A stretch of DNA of 64,000 nt. Origin: Tubiluchus corallicola (Eukaryota; Priapulida; Priapulimorpha; Priapulimorphida; Tubiluchidae). Shown piece after piece: positions 32,601 to 47,600 of this stretch. A program made the position numbers and the translations under genes. How positions within the stretch are numbered: position 1 is the first letter of the stretch; each line of letters starts with the position of its first letter. The stretch spans positions 1 to 64,000 of the forward strand of contig JAQGDQ010000521.1 of NCBI GenBank assembly GCA_030141605.1. Reading direction: 5' to 3'. The notes below the pieces were generated by a model. That model made no database searches, was not told the origin of the DNA, and saw only the letters and a program-made list of their open reading frames with translations.

Positions 32601-35600
32601 GTTTACGTGAAGAGGTACTTGCAGGCTTAAAATTCTTTATTGCATGCTTTTTTAAATATGGAAGATGCTGTTTAGTTTTTCTACCCATTTTTCCTTTCAG
32701 AAAATTAATATTTTGATGTTTCTTGTAATTTTGCTGAAGTATAAATAGAAGATGAATTTTTCTTGTTCAAATGTAATTTCTTGCTTACAAATTTGAAACC
32801 TAATAAGAACTACTGCATTGTTTGTTAACTGATTTTTGGATAATCAGTCACAAGTATAAACCAGTGTTTATTGTGCATTTAAGCTAATTGGTTAATTTTT
32901 GCATCGTACACATGAAGGAGATATGGTACTTTGCAGAGAGTGCGAGATCGAACATAGTCAGAACATAGTTGATTATTATTTTTTGTTTCAAAAGGTAACC
33001 GTTCACATACTTATTAACCGTTACCTTGACTGCACTTTCATCAATTTTAACGTTCAACTTTGTGAGTGGCACACTGAGCTATTACAGTTGGCAAAGTTGA
33101 ACACTTTCTATTATTTAATTTTGTTTACAGCTCAAGGAAAGGCAGTTCACTTATGATGTGGAGTTGCAAAACTTAAAAGCAGGACGAACAAACGAGTCTA
33201 AGTACGCTTCAATTTTTAGTCTGAAATTTGTCTTGATCTGATAAAATTTATCTTATTGACTTTGATCCGGATTCTTTTGTGCTTATAAACAAATAGCCAT
33301 ATAATATTTATAGTGCTACAACTGAATTTTACTTTCAAGGCTATAAGTGTATTACTATAATTATTCATTAGTCTATGCATCGCCAGCTCTGTTTGTTATT
33401 TCACTGTGAATTACTTTGGTTTGTGTCTGCCATACTTGCAGCCTAGCATTTGTTACCTGCTATTTTTATTGTGCAGGTATGATTCGCACGAAAATATTGA
33501 ATTAGTTCGCTTACAGAGAGAACTAAGGGAGAAGGGGAGTAAGCTGGTGCAGTTGGAAGCTCAGTATGCGAATTTAGAGGAGGTATGTTGACAATTAATT
33601 GTCAATTTCATTGTAATTCGGAATTTTTAGCGTATTTTGTAATAAGGTTGTTTTAATTATTTTTCAGTCTACTTTCAGTGTATACTTGTATTAGTATACA
33701 TTACAAAAAAAATATCTACTTTTTGTTAGGTTCATGTACCATCTGCCATACGCTCCATGAACCAGTGTACACAGACAACAGACATAGTTAAATACATTCT
33801 TGGCGGAGGGAAAACAGGAGACTTAAAAACATTTTTAAAAAAATAAGAGTTTAGCAATTACATTTAATTGGTATTTTTTTAAATTCCTGGAGCCGCATAC
33901 TGATTATGTAATGATTACATTATTTTTATAACTGTATGAGTTTTGTTACAGAGCTTTCGAGCAGCTAAAACAAGTCACGAAGCACTGCTATCTGAACTTA
34001 GTCAAGTGAATCAGAAGTTAAAAGAAGAAGAAGCAAAGTGCTTCCGACTGGAAAATAGACAAAAATCTGACGCGGGCATCGGGACAAAAATTAAAGAGGT
34101 TTGATTGACAGTTGATGAACAGGCTGTTAGCTCTTCTATTTTTGGATTTTTACTGACTGTTATGTGCATGCAGATTGTCGTACATTTTTTTCTATGGCCA
34201 TGTTTTTAATGTGCCAATAAGGGAGCAAGTTTAGTATTTACTTGTAGTTCGTAGCAAAATTTACAACTAGGCTTAAAAATTTTATTATTGAGTGCCCACT
34301 TAATTAAACACTTTTAGCTGATTTAAAATTTGTATTATTTTCTCCTTTTTTACTACTTTACAGAATTTGCAATTGTAATCTACTTTTAATTATTTATCTG
34401 TTATTGGTTTAATCAATAGATTTAAGAGAATTGTATACTGCTCATTGTATAAGGATTGCAAGATTTTACCAATTTGAAAGTTTTTCGTTCAATTGCTGGA
34501 CTTGGATATTCTAATTTTCTCTGCCAGTATAATAATTATGTTTTTCTGTGAGGTTCTATATGAAGATATGATTTACTGCTTTAAAAGTAACTCATTTCAG
34601 TGTTAGTGTTATTGCCAGTGTTATTGCCAGTTTTTCCGAGACGTGATCCTTTCATGTTTGTTTTAATTATCTATCTCTTATATTAATATTCTTGCTTTAT
34701 ATATAAGATTCGAGGCTGCAGCCCGGACGAGGGCACCATTTACGGCGATCTTATATCAAACGAAAGGTCTCGATCTAGTGTCGTCTCATTGATGGTTTAT
34801 TTTTCGAATCGGGCCCACCGGGAGGAAAGGGGGGCAAAAATTTAATTATTATTTTTATATTGATGTCTTTTTGCCAGAAAATGTTCTCATGTAATTTACC
34901 TGTTTCACCCAGCTAGAGGCACAGATATTTGATCTGAAAAGGGAGAATAAGATCTTGAGCGAGGCTAATGACAGACTGGTGAATAGTGCGTTCGATGTGG
35001 AGCGTGAACGCCAACACATTGCAAGAGAAAATGAGCTTAAATTGCAAATTGCACAGCTAGAAGCTACACTAAAGGCCGACCTATCTGAGAAGAATGCTGT
35101 GGTTGACAAGCTTGTCGGAGAAAGAGGTTATATTTGTAGATTTGTTACATATTAAATGTTTTTGTTTGTAATTTCTAAATTTCGGAAGTACTCATATATT
35201 ATTTACTATAATTACTATAATAACTGGTGACAAAAGTCTGTCCATTTTCTTCAAAACATAAGTATGTCGATAATTGTTTTAATATTTAAGTTTATTTATT
35301 CACAAAACCTGAAAAATATTGGAAATAAGTTGAAATAAAGAAACTGGCTCTTGTTGAAGGAATCTTGTTTTAATTAAAAATGGCAAATGATGCCAGTTTA
35401 TTGAAAAATTGTGACTTGTGAATGAAATAAGCTTATGTGATGATTTTCAGCAATCTCGATTTATGTATTTTTTAAGTAAATTTTAGTTATAATTGTATTA
35501 CTTTATAGATGAGTTAGAAGCAGCAAAAGCTGAACTGAGACAACTGCGAGTTCAACACTATACATTAAAAGAACAACATGATGAACTGAAAGAAAAACTT

Positions 35601-38600
35601 GGATTCTTTACTAAAGTTTGTTTTTCATCAGTTTTTTTTTGTAAATGATTAGGCTTCCGCAAATAGGTGATTATTCAAGGTGATGATAGGCAATGATAGG
35701 CTACTGTTTATGCTTGTGTTTTAGTTCTTGAATGCTGTAGCAGCTTCAATCAAGCCGCAAACATCATGTTGAGTAGGACCTGCCAGTGAATGCGGGATTC
35801 CGGCTTGCAATGTGCCAGAATGTATTAAGAAAGAAATAACTGCACTGTACTGAATTCCGCCATTCTATTCTACACTATCATTGTAGTAATTATGTGAAAA
35901 CTGTATTGCGCCATGAATATATTCACTTGTACTGTCACTTATACATTTATTTTTAGGATAGTGCAGTAGAATGGGGTGAACTAGAAGAAGCTCTTGTTTT
36001 GGTAAAGCAGAAGAAACAATCTGAACCACAGGAATTAGACTTCCTGGAGAAAATTAGGGAAGAAAAAGCAACAGGTAAAAATTAAGATGTATGCAGTAGC
36101 ATTTTAGAAAAACATGGCATTAAGCAAAACGTTGCTAAACGAAGCCATCGCTTTCATAAGCAATGATATGAAAGGACTGAGTTACGTTCCTGAAGGAAAG
36201 AAATCATCAGATAGCTTCTGTAGCTTATTGCTCTTTACCATATGTTCACCATTTAATAATTATGCACGTCTCTTTACTTAGCGTTTTGGCTTTGCTTTAA
36301 CCAGCTTCTTGCTGTAAAAGTAATTGTTCTGTGTAGCTGTTGCTCTTTAATGCCATGACCCGGCGGCACTGCTAATTAGATGTTCTGCCACAAAAAGTTA
36401 GTCCCAAAAATTCAGCCGTGATTCATTAATCGCTTTGATTTTTGAATACAGTTAATTGTTCACCTAATTCAAATGGCTACAGGATTATGCGATACATGTC
36501 TAATGTTCTAATATTGAGGGAAATGCCAACAATAGTTTTTTTAAAATGTGGGAACTTTAATTTTGATTAGCTGCAGCCTTTTTATAAAGAACAGAATTAT
36601 AGTGCATAAAGTAGTGAAAAAAAATTGTTGAAAAGAAATGCCCATCTTTAAGTGTGCAAAAAGGCGTCAAGTAGTCAGCAAGATTTCGCTAAACAGAGAG
36701 TCGTTAAGCCAGAACTTACTCTGTCTGGTCAGACTTCAAATTTGAACGTGAGAGTTTGAATTTCCGAGTTTTGCAAAGTGCTTTTGTAATGTGATATATG
36801 AGCAATACTGAATTTTGAGGCAAACTTTATGCGCTGTGTACGTAAGTTTGCTGACACTGGCATTTTAACCAGTTTTCTGTATGATGAGTCTCATAGTAAT
36901 ATTTTAGTGTTGTTTAAGTGTTTCATCTAGAAACAGGTAACTCGTGTTAACTTGTATTAACAATGGACCATGTATTTGGCAGATTTGAATAAAGTGATTA
37001 CTGAACTGCAAGCCGATCATGCAGAAACTGTGAACGAGTTAGAGAAGACGCGTAACATGCTACTAATCCAGCATAAAATCAATAGAGATTACCAGCAAGA
37101 GGTAGGTTTTAAGTCTTGTAGTGTGAACTAAACCGTGCTTTCACTCGGTCTTAGCCCGAGTTTTCACCCAGTTCAAACTCACTTTGCCCTTCAGGCTGTA
37201 CTACATCATATGAGAATGCAATCTGAAGTCATGCTCAGTATGAAAAATGTACCAGGACTTCTGTGGTGTTGATCTTTTGACCTCGGAAGTGACAGTTTCG
37301 TGTATGAGAATGAATCGTTATTGGGGAATTTCGATAAGATCAGAAATTGAAAAGAAAAATGGCCACGTATAATAACATAGTGAATTTAATGTGGATTCAC
37401 AATTTACTATGTTCCTATATGTGGCATTTTTTAGCTTTTCAGCTTCTGATAATAATAAGAATTATTGCTTAAAATTTCGTTATAAGACTTATAAAATTGG
37501 TCATGTTTGTCTGCAAGGTATACTTTTTATGAGGCATCCTTCAGCCTTCCTAACTATTGTGCACACATGCATACATCTGTGAGTTTAACTGCTGCATTTT
37601 GCATGAATGCAACTATGTGAATTAGGTATTGAAGGTATTGGCTAAAGCTAAACAAGCCATTTAAATAACTGTAACCACACGTAGTTAAATGTGTTCAATT
37701 TGCGTAGGTTATTAACACATCTAAGAAAATGGAAGACCAGAAGCATGAGTATGAACTTAAGCTACAGGAGTATGCTCAACTGTTGGATACGCGAGCTGCT
37801 AGAATTAAAGTGAGCGTTGTCTGACGAACATTTTTAACAAAGCTATCAGAACTGTGTCGAAAACGTTATGTTTTTAACTGATTTTTTACAAATCTAAAAA
37901 TTTCATTTTATTAAAATTCAGTGTCTTAGTGTTTTATTTTAAGACAGATTATTTAAAGTTCAGACGATTTGTTTACAGTTCAGAGATAAAATCTCTTCAT
38001 GATGTCAACTCATAAATGTTTTTGATTTGATATTCTATGAGTCCTAGTAACTGAGTTGTTTTTGTAAATGATGATAAGAAAATTCTCTAGCTGAGTAGAT
38101 TTTGTTTTGCTGTTGTTGTAGAAGCTGGAGAGGCAACTTCACGACATTGCGTATGGGACCCGTCCTGTGAATGTACAAGATATTGAACCGGTAAGCTTGG
38201 TTAAGGTGATGAGTGTCTGCTAATCTTTTTTTTTGGTAAATATTTTTTGTTGTATTGCATGAAAGTCGTTTCTTATTTTCTTTCTGATTGGCTGATTCCA
38301 TCAATGTGCTACAATGAATGTTTTTCTTCCTGTTAAAATAATGTCATATTACACATATCATTTGATGAAATCCTTGTAGCAAAGGCTTTTATGCTCAAAC
38401 TGTCCGTTCCTGTAGAAGACATGGTTTTTCTGGACTTGCATTTTATATTAGACCAAAAAATTGCATTTGGCTAACATAGGTGTTTGTTTGATTTTTTTAT
38501 TCCAGGTTGGTGAAGTGGAGGATATTGATGAGACTTTAGAACTTCATAGAGGGGAAAACTTGTTAGAAATACACATAACCAATGTAAGAATTAGCTCATA

Positions 38601-41600
38601 CGTGAAGTTTTTTTTTTCAGGAGAAATGGGTTATAAATGCCACTTGTCTAGTTAAAAATTAATGTGTGTTTGTATACTAGGCTGCTTTCACTCCAGAAGG
38701 ATTAAAAGCTATGGGTGATGGTGAACCGTCTACATTCCTCACATGGGAGTTCTACGATTTTGAGATGCAGTCAACACCTGTGCTAAAACACAACAGGTTT
38801 GACCACACTTTTTTTATAATTCATGGTTTATGTTTCTATATGACTAGTTCAACTATTGAAAACCATAAGGTTAGTGCTACAAATGTTTGCAAGGAAGACT
38901 AGACACAAAAATTTCTACCCGCATAAATTTCAGCTAACTGTGCCAAGTATATGCGTTAGTGATTAGCTTTTGAGAGACACTGTCTTTTTTTGTCACGTCT
39001 CCTCCCTAGGACTGAAACTACTGCTCGTAGTACAGTTTTGCCCACCCACTAGTATGACAGTAGGTGCTGATATAAATGTGTAGGCTCTTGTATAGACTGG
39101 TAAATGGGGACAGTATTATTATTAATAACATAGCGCATTTGTTGGTATTGTCGTGAAATGAATCTGTAATTTTCTAACAATCTTTAACATGCGTAATTCA
39201 CTTGGAATAGTGTGCAGAAATATCACTTCGCAAACAAGGCTTTTAGGTCAATTCACAAAAATTTAGCTTGCTGTTTTTTCTAGTTTACAGTTCTCCACAG
39301 TGTCACTGTATATTGCAAGCATTGTATAACTCTGATTTTTGCGGGTTTTTTTATGATGAAGTTTCACCTTTTCACAAAAGACAAAACACGAAACGAAAAG
39401 TGCTTTGTGCCTGTGTTCTTGCATATTATCGTGTAAAACTTGCATTATTTTCAATTTTGTTCACAAAGTTGGTACAAGTTTGGATTTGCTGGATATCTAG
39501 TAGATGAACCTGCATTTAGTGTTGCACTATTTTGTGTATTTTAAGCTGTTTTCAAACTGGAAAGTTTTCTGTCACAAGAATTCTGTCTGACAGCAAACTG
39601 GCTCATGCAAACGTCTTTGAGAGCTACTGTCGGCGAGAAATTGCACATTCCTTGACCGCTGCTTCGAGTTCATTACTAGTGTGAATGAATGTCTCTGTGG
39701 TTTATTGCCAGCAGATATCGACCGTCTCGCAGTGAATAGAAATGATATCTACAAGCTGCAGTAGTGACAAGCAACTTGCTTATGGTGATTTCTGTGTAGT
39801 CCGTGTACTGCTGCAATGTCTGTTGCGAAAATTGCTCCACTAGCTATTCGAGAATAACTTGCAGCAGATTTTGCTGTTTGCTTGAACCTGCGTGCAATTT
39901 TCATAGGCAGAAAATGCCAGTCTGAACGTGCCGTTATTTTGTGCGATTTTTATTTTTTGAGAAAAAATTGAATTGCGACAGACAAATATCAGAATAATGC
40001 ATTGTCCGATGTAATAATAAGTTAGAAAAGTTTTATCTAGTGGTTTCGAAATAAGTACTTTCTCAGTTAACTTGTATGATTCCAATTACTAGAGAACGAC
40101 TTTGGTCTATATATTGTTAATATTAGCCCTCATGGTGACCCAGCTCTGTGTTTGTCCATTTGAGCACTGGAGAGCTTTTCTCATTTAGTCAGAACATGAG
40201 GCAAGTCTGTTTTCTCAGATAATAGGTTCAACTTTAGCCGAAATGCATTCGAATTACAACTGTTGATGTGAACTGTTAATTTTTTTTTTATTTTCCATTA
40301 TTTTAGACCAGAGTATGACTTTACCTCACGCTATGTTGTCAAAGTCGACGATTTCTTTCTTGCCTACCTACAAAAGGTAATGATTTTGCACTTCTAATTC
40401 ATTTGTTGCAACTAATTGAAAATCGTATTCTCTGCACATTGTGTAAGTACCGCACTGGTTCTTGCTGCCATTGTTCATATATGTATCAAGTACAGTAGTC
40501 CCCACTTAATAAACTCACTTTGGAGTGGAAGTGTTTTGACTCATTTAAGTAACTGCTCTCTTAGCCGATGGGTGTAGTATTACTAGTATAGAAGTATGAA
40601 TAATCATACTTCAACTTAGTATGTACTACAACGGTGGTGAGAACTTAAAATGTTAGATCTTTATACTTCTGCTCTATGTTTCATAATTAACACTACGCTC
40701 TTAGTTGGTCTATAATGTTTGCACTTGTAACGTCGCATATAATACTGGCAGATCACTGCCGCTGGATCGCTGGTGTAACAGTAACAGTTAAGTGACTAAA
40801 CATACTGTGAAAAGCAGCAAGAGCTTCAAAAGGAAACTGCTAGGCAATTGATTAGAAGTTTAGCTGCCATAAATTCTTTAGCAACGTGGTCAATTTTGGA
40901 TTTTTTGAATAGGAGCGGCCCATGCCGGACATTTTTGAATCAATTAAGTATCTGATTCTACAAACCATGAGTTTAATTAATGGCACCTAATGTGTAAAAA
41001 TACTGCTTCATAAATTACTCACATAAGTTAGTAAAAAGAAACTTGTTTATCCTCTCTTTAGCATATTTGCTTGTAAGTTTATGGTTGTTTTATTTTACCA
41101 TTAAAACAATCAGGTAAGTTCAATATTGTATTGTGTACATACCATATACTTCTTCAGAGGCTCAGAGCAATATTATCTGTCTAATACATTATTAGTGTTA
41201 TATGGTTTGAATCTTAACAACGTAAATCGTTATGATGATGCCTTTTCAGATGTTTAGATTACTCATTGCACTCATGAAATATCTCACTTAACAGAAAAAT
41301 ATTCAAGTTTATTGTGTTTGTAGTTTAAAAATAAAAATAGAAGATAAGCGAAAAAGGGAAAATTTTCATAAAAATTGATGGCATTTGCAAACTTCTTGTG
41401 ATGCATAAAAATGTGACTACATGTACCAAGAAGAAGTTATTAGATGTGATGTCTCAAATATCCACTGTATGACCAAAATTTTCATAATAAATTTATTTAC
41501 ATTCGTGACACTTTTTGTTCGAAAGTAATTAATCTAAATTACAATTAGGCCAAGTTAAAAATATAATATATAATATAATTGTTTTCTTTTCCAGCTGTGT

Positions 41601-44600
41601 TTAACAAAAAAGGTTGAGAATTTGTTTATTAAGCAATTTTTTCCTTGCTGTTTAACATTTGCTGAAATTTACAAGCGTGCTTGATTAATGTCATTGCTTT
41701 TTTATTATCAGTATTAACATATTGTTGCGAATCTTACCACTTATAGGAGTCAGTTAAATTTGAATTACATCAAGCGTATGGGACTGATTACGTCACTGTC
41801 GCTGTTGGCAAAACTCAATTTGCAAAACTCATGGACAATTCTCAGAGTCGGATTCATGGATCTATTGTTCTTTTGGGTATTCTTTTTTTTTTGTATTCTA
41901 CATTGAAATTTCCTCAATTGTTATCATTCACACGCTAGTTAACTGTACTATATTCTACAAATAAATTGTTTTAGGTACCGGAGAAGGCGCAGAGGGTTTA
42001 AATTTTGGCACAGTCACTTACTGGGCCAGGTTGCGGGTACCAATGGATCAAGCACTAACACTGTACAAGGTAAATTACATTTTGTGCTTTAAAATGTTGT
42101 GAGCAAACGTGTGTAAGTGTTTGTTTTATTCGGGTTATAGTTGTAAAACTTGAAAGCTTAAATTTGAAACAGAACAACAAAAAAAAACAAAATTTGAAAT
42201 TGTTGAGTCTTTTATGCCACATCAGAGCATTGCAGCACGAAAAAGATTTTAGGATATAGGTACTATTCTGCATAAGCGCTCTTCATCATTTTCTTAAAAA
42301 ACTGATTTTTTCAAGTGACATTATTGTGTTGAATGTTAAACTACACGCTTGCTGAAGTAGTTTTAAGTAATCATAGCTTTGTGTTTGAGTTTTCTGGAAT
42401 TCTCTGATCTTTTTTTGTCAGACTAATGACTGCCAGTGATCGCTGTGTACCAGTCGATCTTGCTGTTAATATTTTTCAACTGAACTTAAGTCTGTGGTTA
42501 GTCACTTTTTAAGTACGATCAGACTTTTATTAATAAATTGTGCATTTTTCTTCACTTTTGCCTTCGTGTAGGAAAGGGTGAAAGCTTTAGGATACGTGAG
42601 TTCAAATGCTGCACAAGACACCAAGGCCATAACTCAGCCCGCTGGTGTGGATGTGGCCATTCCAACTGATAATATCAATGAGCTTCACATTTGCATACAG
42701 CGTTGTAGAAATCTCATACCAAGAAGAGAAGGTTTGTATTGGCTGTGTTTGTTACTTTAGGACTGGAGTGGAATAAATGGCTGGCTGTTGCAATGCGTGC
42801 TTGAGTGCAAAGTTAAGCAGTCCCGTTTCTGGTTACTAAATGGATAAGACATCAGGAAAGCAGCTTCTAAGTGGCTTAGTCTGCAACACTTTGTCCAATT
42901 ATTGCTGTCATTGAGGAAAGATACAGACCAAACTCTGAATAGTTAATGGCAGTGCCTTGAGACATGTTCAGTCCTCTTGCCTTAGGTTAAACTAGTAAGT
43001 TGTGCTTGTACAAAAAATAGTGCCATACAATACTGTACTTGCAAGATTGGAGCAGATAACTACATTTTAATGAATAATTCTCAGTCATTTCAATTGGTGT
43101 TCTTTTTAACCAAGCATTACATTATAAGTGAAATCAACATTAATTATTTTCTTAGGTGTTCAGCCATCAACTTATGTCGTCTACAAGTTCTATGACTTTG
43201 CTGACCATGATACGCTTATTATTCCGTCCAGTAACAACCCAGAGTTTAACGATCACATGACCTATCCTGTACCTGTCGACTGGGACCTAGATAGGTACCT
43301 TAAATCTCAGGTAATATTTTGTTAGATTTTAAAACTATTATAGGATGTAACTTGTATGTTCAAGCCTATGCTAAATTAAGAGTTTTGCAGTATTGCAGTA
43401 ATATGTTTTAATACTGTTGTGTAACATGTATAAGATTATTCAACATTTATCAATGTTTCAAGGTGTTTGCTGTCCTTCAGGAGTCTGTGTCAACTTTATT
43501 TCATTCTGAAATGTTCATTTATTTTAAAATAAGCATCCAAAATATGTGCTTTTTAAAGTAGAAGGAAGAAGATTTATAAAAAACACTTTGAACTTTTTCT
43601 TCTTTACTCCTAATTTATATACAACTGTGTATACAATGTGATAGATATAATATCCGAGTCTGGTTGTTAACGCATTCAGTAATGTTATTTTCGAGTGATA
43701 ATCAGTTAAATATTTTATAAGTGTCTACAACATAAGTTAATATATAAAATAGGCTAAATACACTTAAAAGTAATAAAACTGGTAATTCTAAAACACTTAT
43801 GTACTCATAAGTGATTCAAACTTGCTGTATTTTTTATGTGTTAGTGTCCCTAGCTGTATTATATGACGTGTATAACTAATGTTACACACCCTTATAAAAC
43901 ACTTAATTCATTTTTTTTAGTTAAAATGATATTGTTGAGTCGAATACTATTAAAACGTACATTTTATTAATTAGAGATAAATAATATTATGTAAAGGAAC
44001 AATCTAAACTGTTGATTTAACTCCTGACCAGGTTCTTAGGTAGATCATCACAAACTTTTGTTAGCGCAACAACACACAAATACATAATGTATTTTACAAC
44101 GAGGCGTATATGTAGAGTGTGACCGGAGGATGTGCCTACGAATTCTCAGTTCATTAACTCCACAGAAATTAAAACCAAACCAAACATTTTCTAAGGTGTG
44201 AGCATAAAGTCATACCTATTGGTTTTATGCATTTTTCTAAAGATTTTGCCTCATCCTGTTCATTACAAACGATATTTTAACTCCTACTAACTCTGAGTGC
44301 ACGTGATTTGCACTAGGTCAAAATTGTCAACAATTTGCTAATGAGTAGTTAATAAAGTTTATTTGTGGGCTTGACGATGTTTGGTTATATTAGTTGTGCA
44401 GTGTATATGATAATTTTATGATAAATAAAATGCAACTCATTCATACATTCATGCACTTGTGCAATGATAGGTTTACTGCTGAGCTGAAGACTGTATTGAA
44501 ACTTATATATTTTTTGTGTAAACATTTGTATTGATTATTATTGTTTGATGTTTGGTAGGCATTGAAATTATACGTGTTTGATGATACCGATCCTGAACAA

Positions 44601-47600
44601 ACTTGTTACCTGGGCATAGCCAACATTCCACTGATTTCACTGTCACATGACAAGGCCATTAAAGGAACATTTGAACTGAAAAGGGTATAACTTTCAGCAT
44701 TATTTTTGTGGTGTTCTGGTAATTGGACATATTAATTGAGTTATATGAGGTTCATTTTAGAGTGTTTTCAAGAGAGCTTGTGTGGGTTCGATTCCTTGGT
44801 AAGGTCAAGTCAAGTTTTACGCTTGGTATCTGCTCCATTCTGCCAAGCATGTAGATTACAGAGTAAATTTTAAAATAAATCTGCCTGTTCAGAATCTCAT
44901 TTTTGATTTTTTTATAATGAGCCATGTTTTATTGCAACTATTGATAGAACGATATAACTAGGCCGTATTGTTGAATGCTAGATAGCGGCTTACAGCGTGC
45001 CAAAATCTATATTAAAAATCCCTGCTTTATTGAATGCTGTATTTTAACTGATTGAGCTATTCATTCAAATTTTTGCCCATCAAAAAAAGTTGATTTTTTT
45101 TAATATCTGGCAGCAAATTGTCCTTAACTCATACAATCTTAGAAATGAAATTTGAAATAACTGCAAACATCTTGTTCTACTCTAGCAAACAACTTTTTGC
45201 TGAATGTTTTGTCACAGTCAATTATAAAGTTTTCAATTAACACTTTTAATCACAACAGATGGATGGTCAAGTGACTGGAGTTGTGGAGGTTTTGTTAGCT
45301 TGGAAATTTACTTATATTCCACCCCGAGCTTCTACTCATACTGCTCAACAGGTAGGATTCAATATTATGTGCTTTCTTTTGATATAATAAGCACTTGCGT
45401 TGTTTCCACATTACAATTTATGTGTAGCAAACTGACAAATTATTATGTTTATGTAGCTGTTTAGCTTAATACATGTTTATTTCTTAGCTTATTTGCTTAA
45501 GCTGTTATTATTGTACTTTATTGATCATTTTGTAGCTGAAGTGAAAAAGAACGTAGCTCTAGTCTTTAAATGTTTGTTATTTAACTTCTGTTTTTTTAGT
45601 TTCGCTTCCTCATAGTGATATTTCTATATCTATACATATTACCGTATATACTCGCATATAAGCCTACATCGCATATAAGCCGACCCCCTAAATCTGCTTT
45701 AAAATGGCCAGTTTTTGCAAAAACCCGTATATAAGCCGACCATCAACTTTCTTGCTGCCTCCAGGTTGCTTGTTTCTTCAGCGGCCTTTATCACTTTTAG
45801 CTTGAAGTCAGCAGTATAGGACATACGTTTTCTTTTTTCTCCAGGCATGGTGTATTGCACAAATAAACACGTGCTCACGTTTGCCTCAGTTTGCCTCATT
45901 GGTTTGCTGTTCCTCTATAAGCCACGTGACCCTCGTCTCCCCACGCGCTGCCTACCAATTGGCTGATGACGTCGGCTTCACCACTAGCTGTAGCTTGGTT
46001 ACGGCTCGCAACTGGTGACACACAGTGGTGTATTGCTAAATAAAAAGTAGGTGGACGGCTAGTGTCTGTCCTTGTGTTCATTTTGTTTCATGCGCATATA
46101 AGCCGACCCCCTGATTTCAGTATTGTATTTTATAGTTCTAAATTCGGCTTATATGCGAGTATATACGGTAAGTTTCAACTGAAATTTTTTTAATCAATTT
46201 TTCGTCCATATCTACGGATGGTCAACCTAGGGAAAAATAAACTGTAAATTAACTTTTTCTTCGTGTGAGTTTCAGTGAGTGTTTGCATGCCCTTTCAATC
46301 TCCTTATTTGACTGAATGTAGTTTCCTGTTTTGCTATGATTTTGGATTGCAAGTCTAACTTAATCCATTATAGTATTAATCTTAATGTGTGGTTGGGATA
46401 TAGTCTAACGGTTTTGAGCATGCTTTGCTTGGATGGCTAGGTTTGATATTCGCTCTACACATTTGATACTCAATATATCTTTGTTAAGTAGTCGGCTACA
46501 AATATTGTGCTGAGTAAGCAGTCTCACGTATTGTCATTTATAGACTAATAAAAAAGGCATTTGCTTGCTTTGTAATTTAGCTGAAACAACTGCCACAAAA
46601 CCCTATTGTATTATTCAGTAATGCTAGTTTGGTGAACCAATAAATTTTCAGTAGAAAGTCATACTGGCACTAATTAACTGAATAATTACAGATTCGCTCT
46701 TCTTCACCAGAAAAGCCAATGTCTCTTCATCCTGCAATGCCAGCCATGCCAGCATCAGGAGCCACTGTTGCTGATTCAGACATTCTTCATGCCAAGATCA
46801 CTGTAGCAATGTCAGCCGAGATACCTGAAGGTCAGCCAGCTTCTGTTACAGCTGCAGCAAAAACGCATTCTACTGAGGCACCAGCTACTACAACTGCAGC
46901 AGTCATTCAGCGTAGCAAATCTCCAACCAGCACAGCAGCAGAAAAGGTTCGTGGCAGGGAATCTCCATTTTCCGTATCTGAGACGGTTCGTCTTCGTGAA
47001 TTGCAACTCGCTGCTGACACAAAAGCTTTAGATATACATCCAACTGAACCTACAGCAGCACCCGTGCCAGAGATGCAGCCTGATATGATAGCTGCGACAG
47101 AGCCAGCAGCTCATTCTCTGCTAGAACCGGTATCTACAATTGCTGATAGTCTCCTGCCTCTCCATGCTAGCACTCCGGAAAGAAAACCTCCACCAGCGCC
47201 AAAGCCTCGTGAAAGAGATAAGGTATTCGATAACTTTCACTTGTTTGTAAGCATTTTTATATTGCATGTAGCTGTAATTCTAGAATATGTTTTACGGTTG
47301 TGTCAAGTATTTTACCGTCTATAAATGTCGAAAACACATTTTATTGATTTTGTTTTATCACTTTTCAAATGATTTAATATTTTTATGTAATTTGGTATGT
47401 AGCTTTAGGACACTGAGTGCTCTTGGCTTTGGTTTTGTATTGTTACAATGACCAGCCATTTTTGACATTTTGGTGATCTTTGAATATCCAGATAAAAATA
47501 CCTAGTGTGTAGGAAAATGATTTTATTTTTCCATTTGTTATATTTGTGTAAGATCACTTTAGTTTTATAGCATTTAGGAGCCCATTCTATATAAACAAAT

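Noticed and set aside
36113-36720. Full Tigger-like element
   Set aside because: CTAAACGAAGC and CGTTAAGCC motifs are suggestive, but no inverted ends could be paired.
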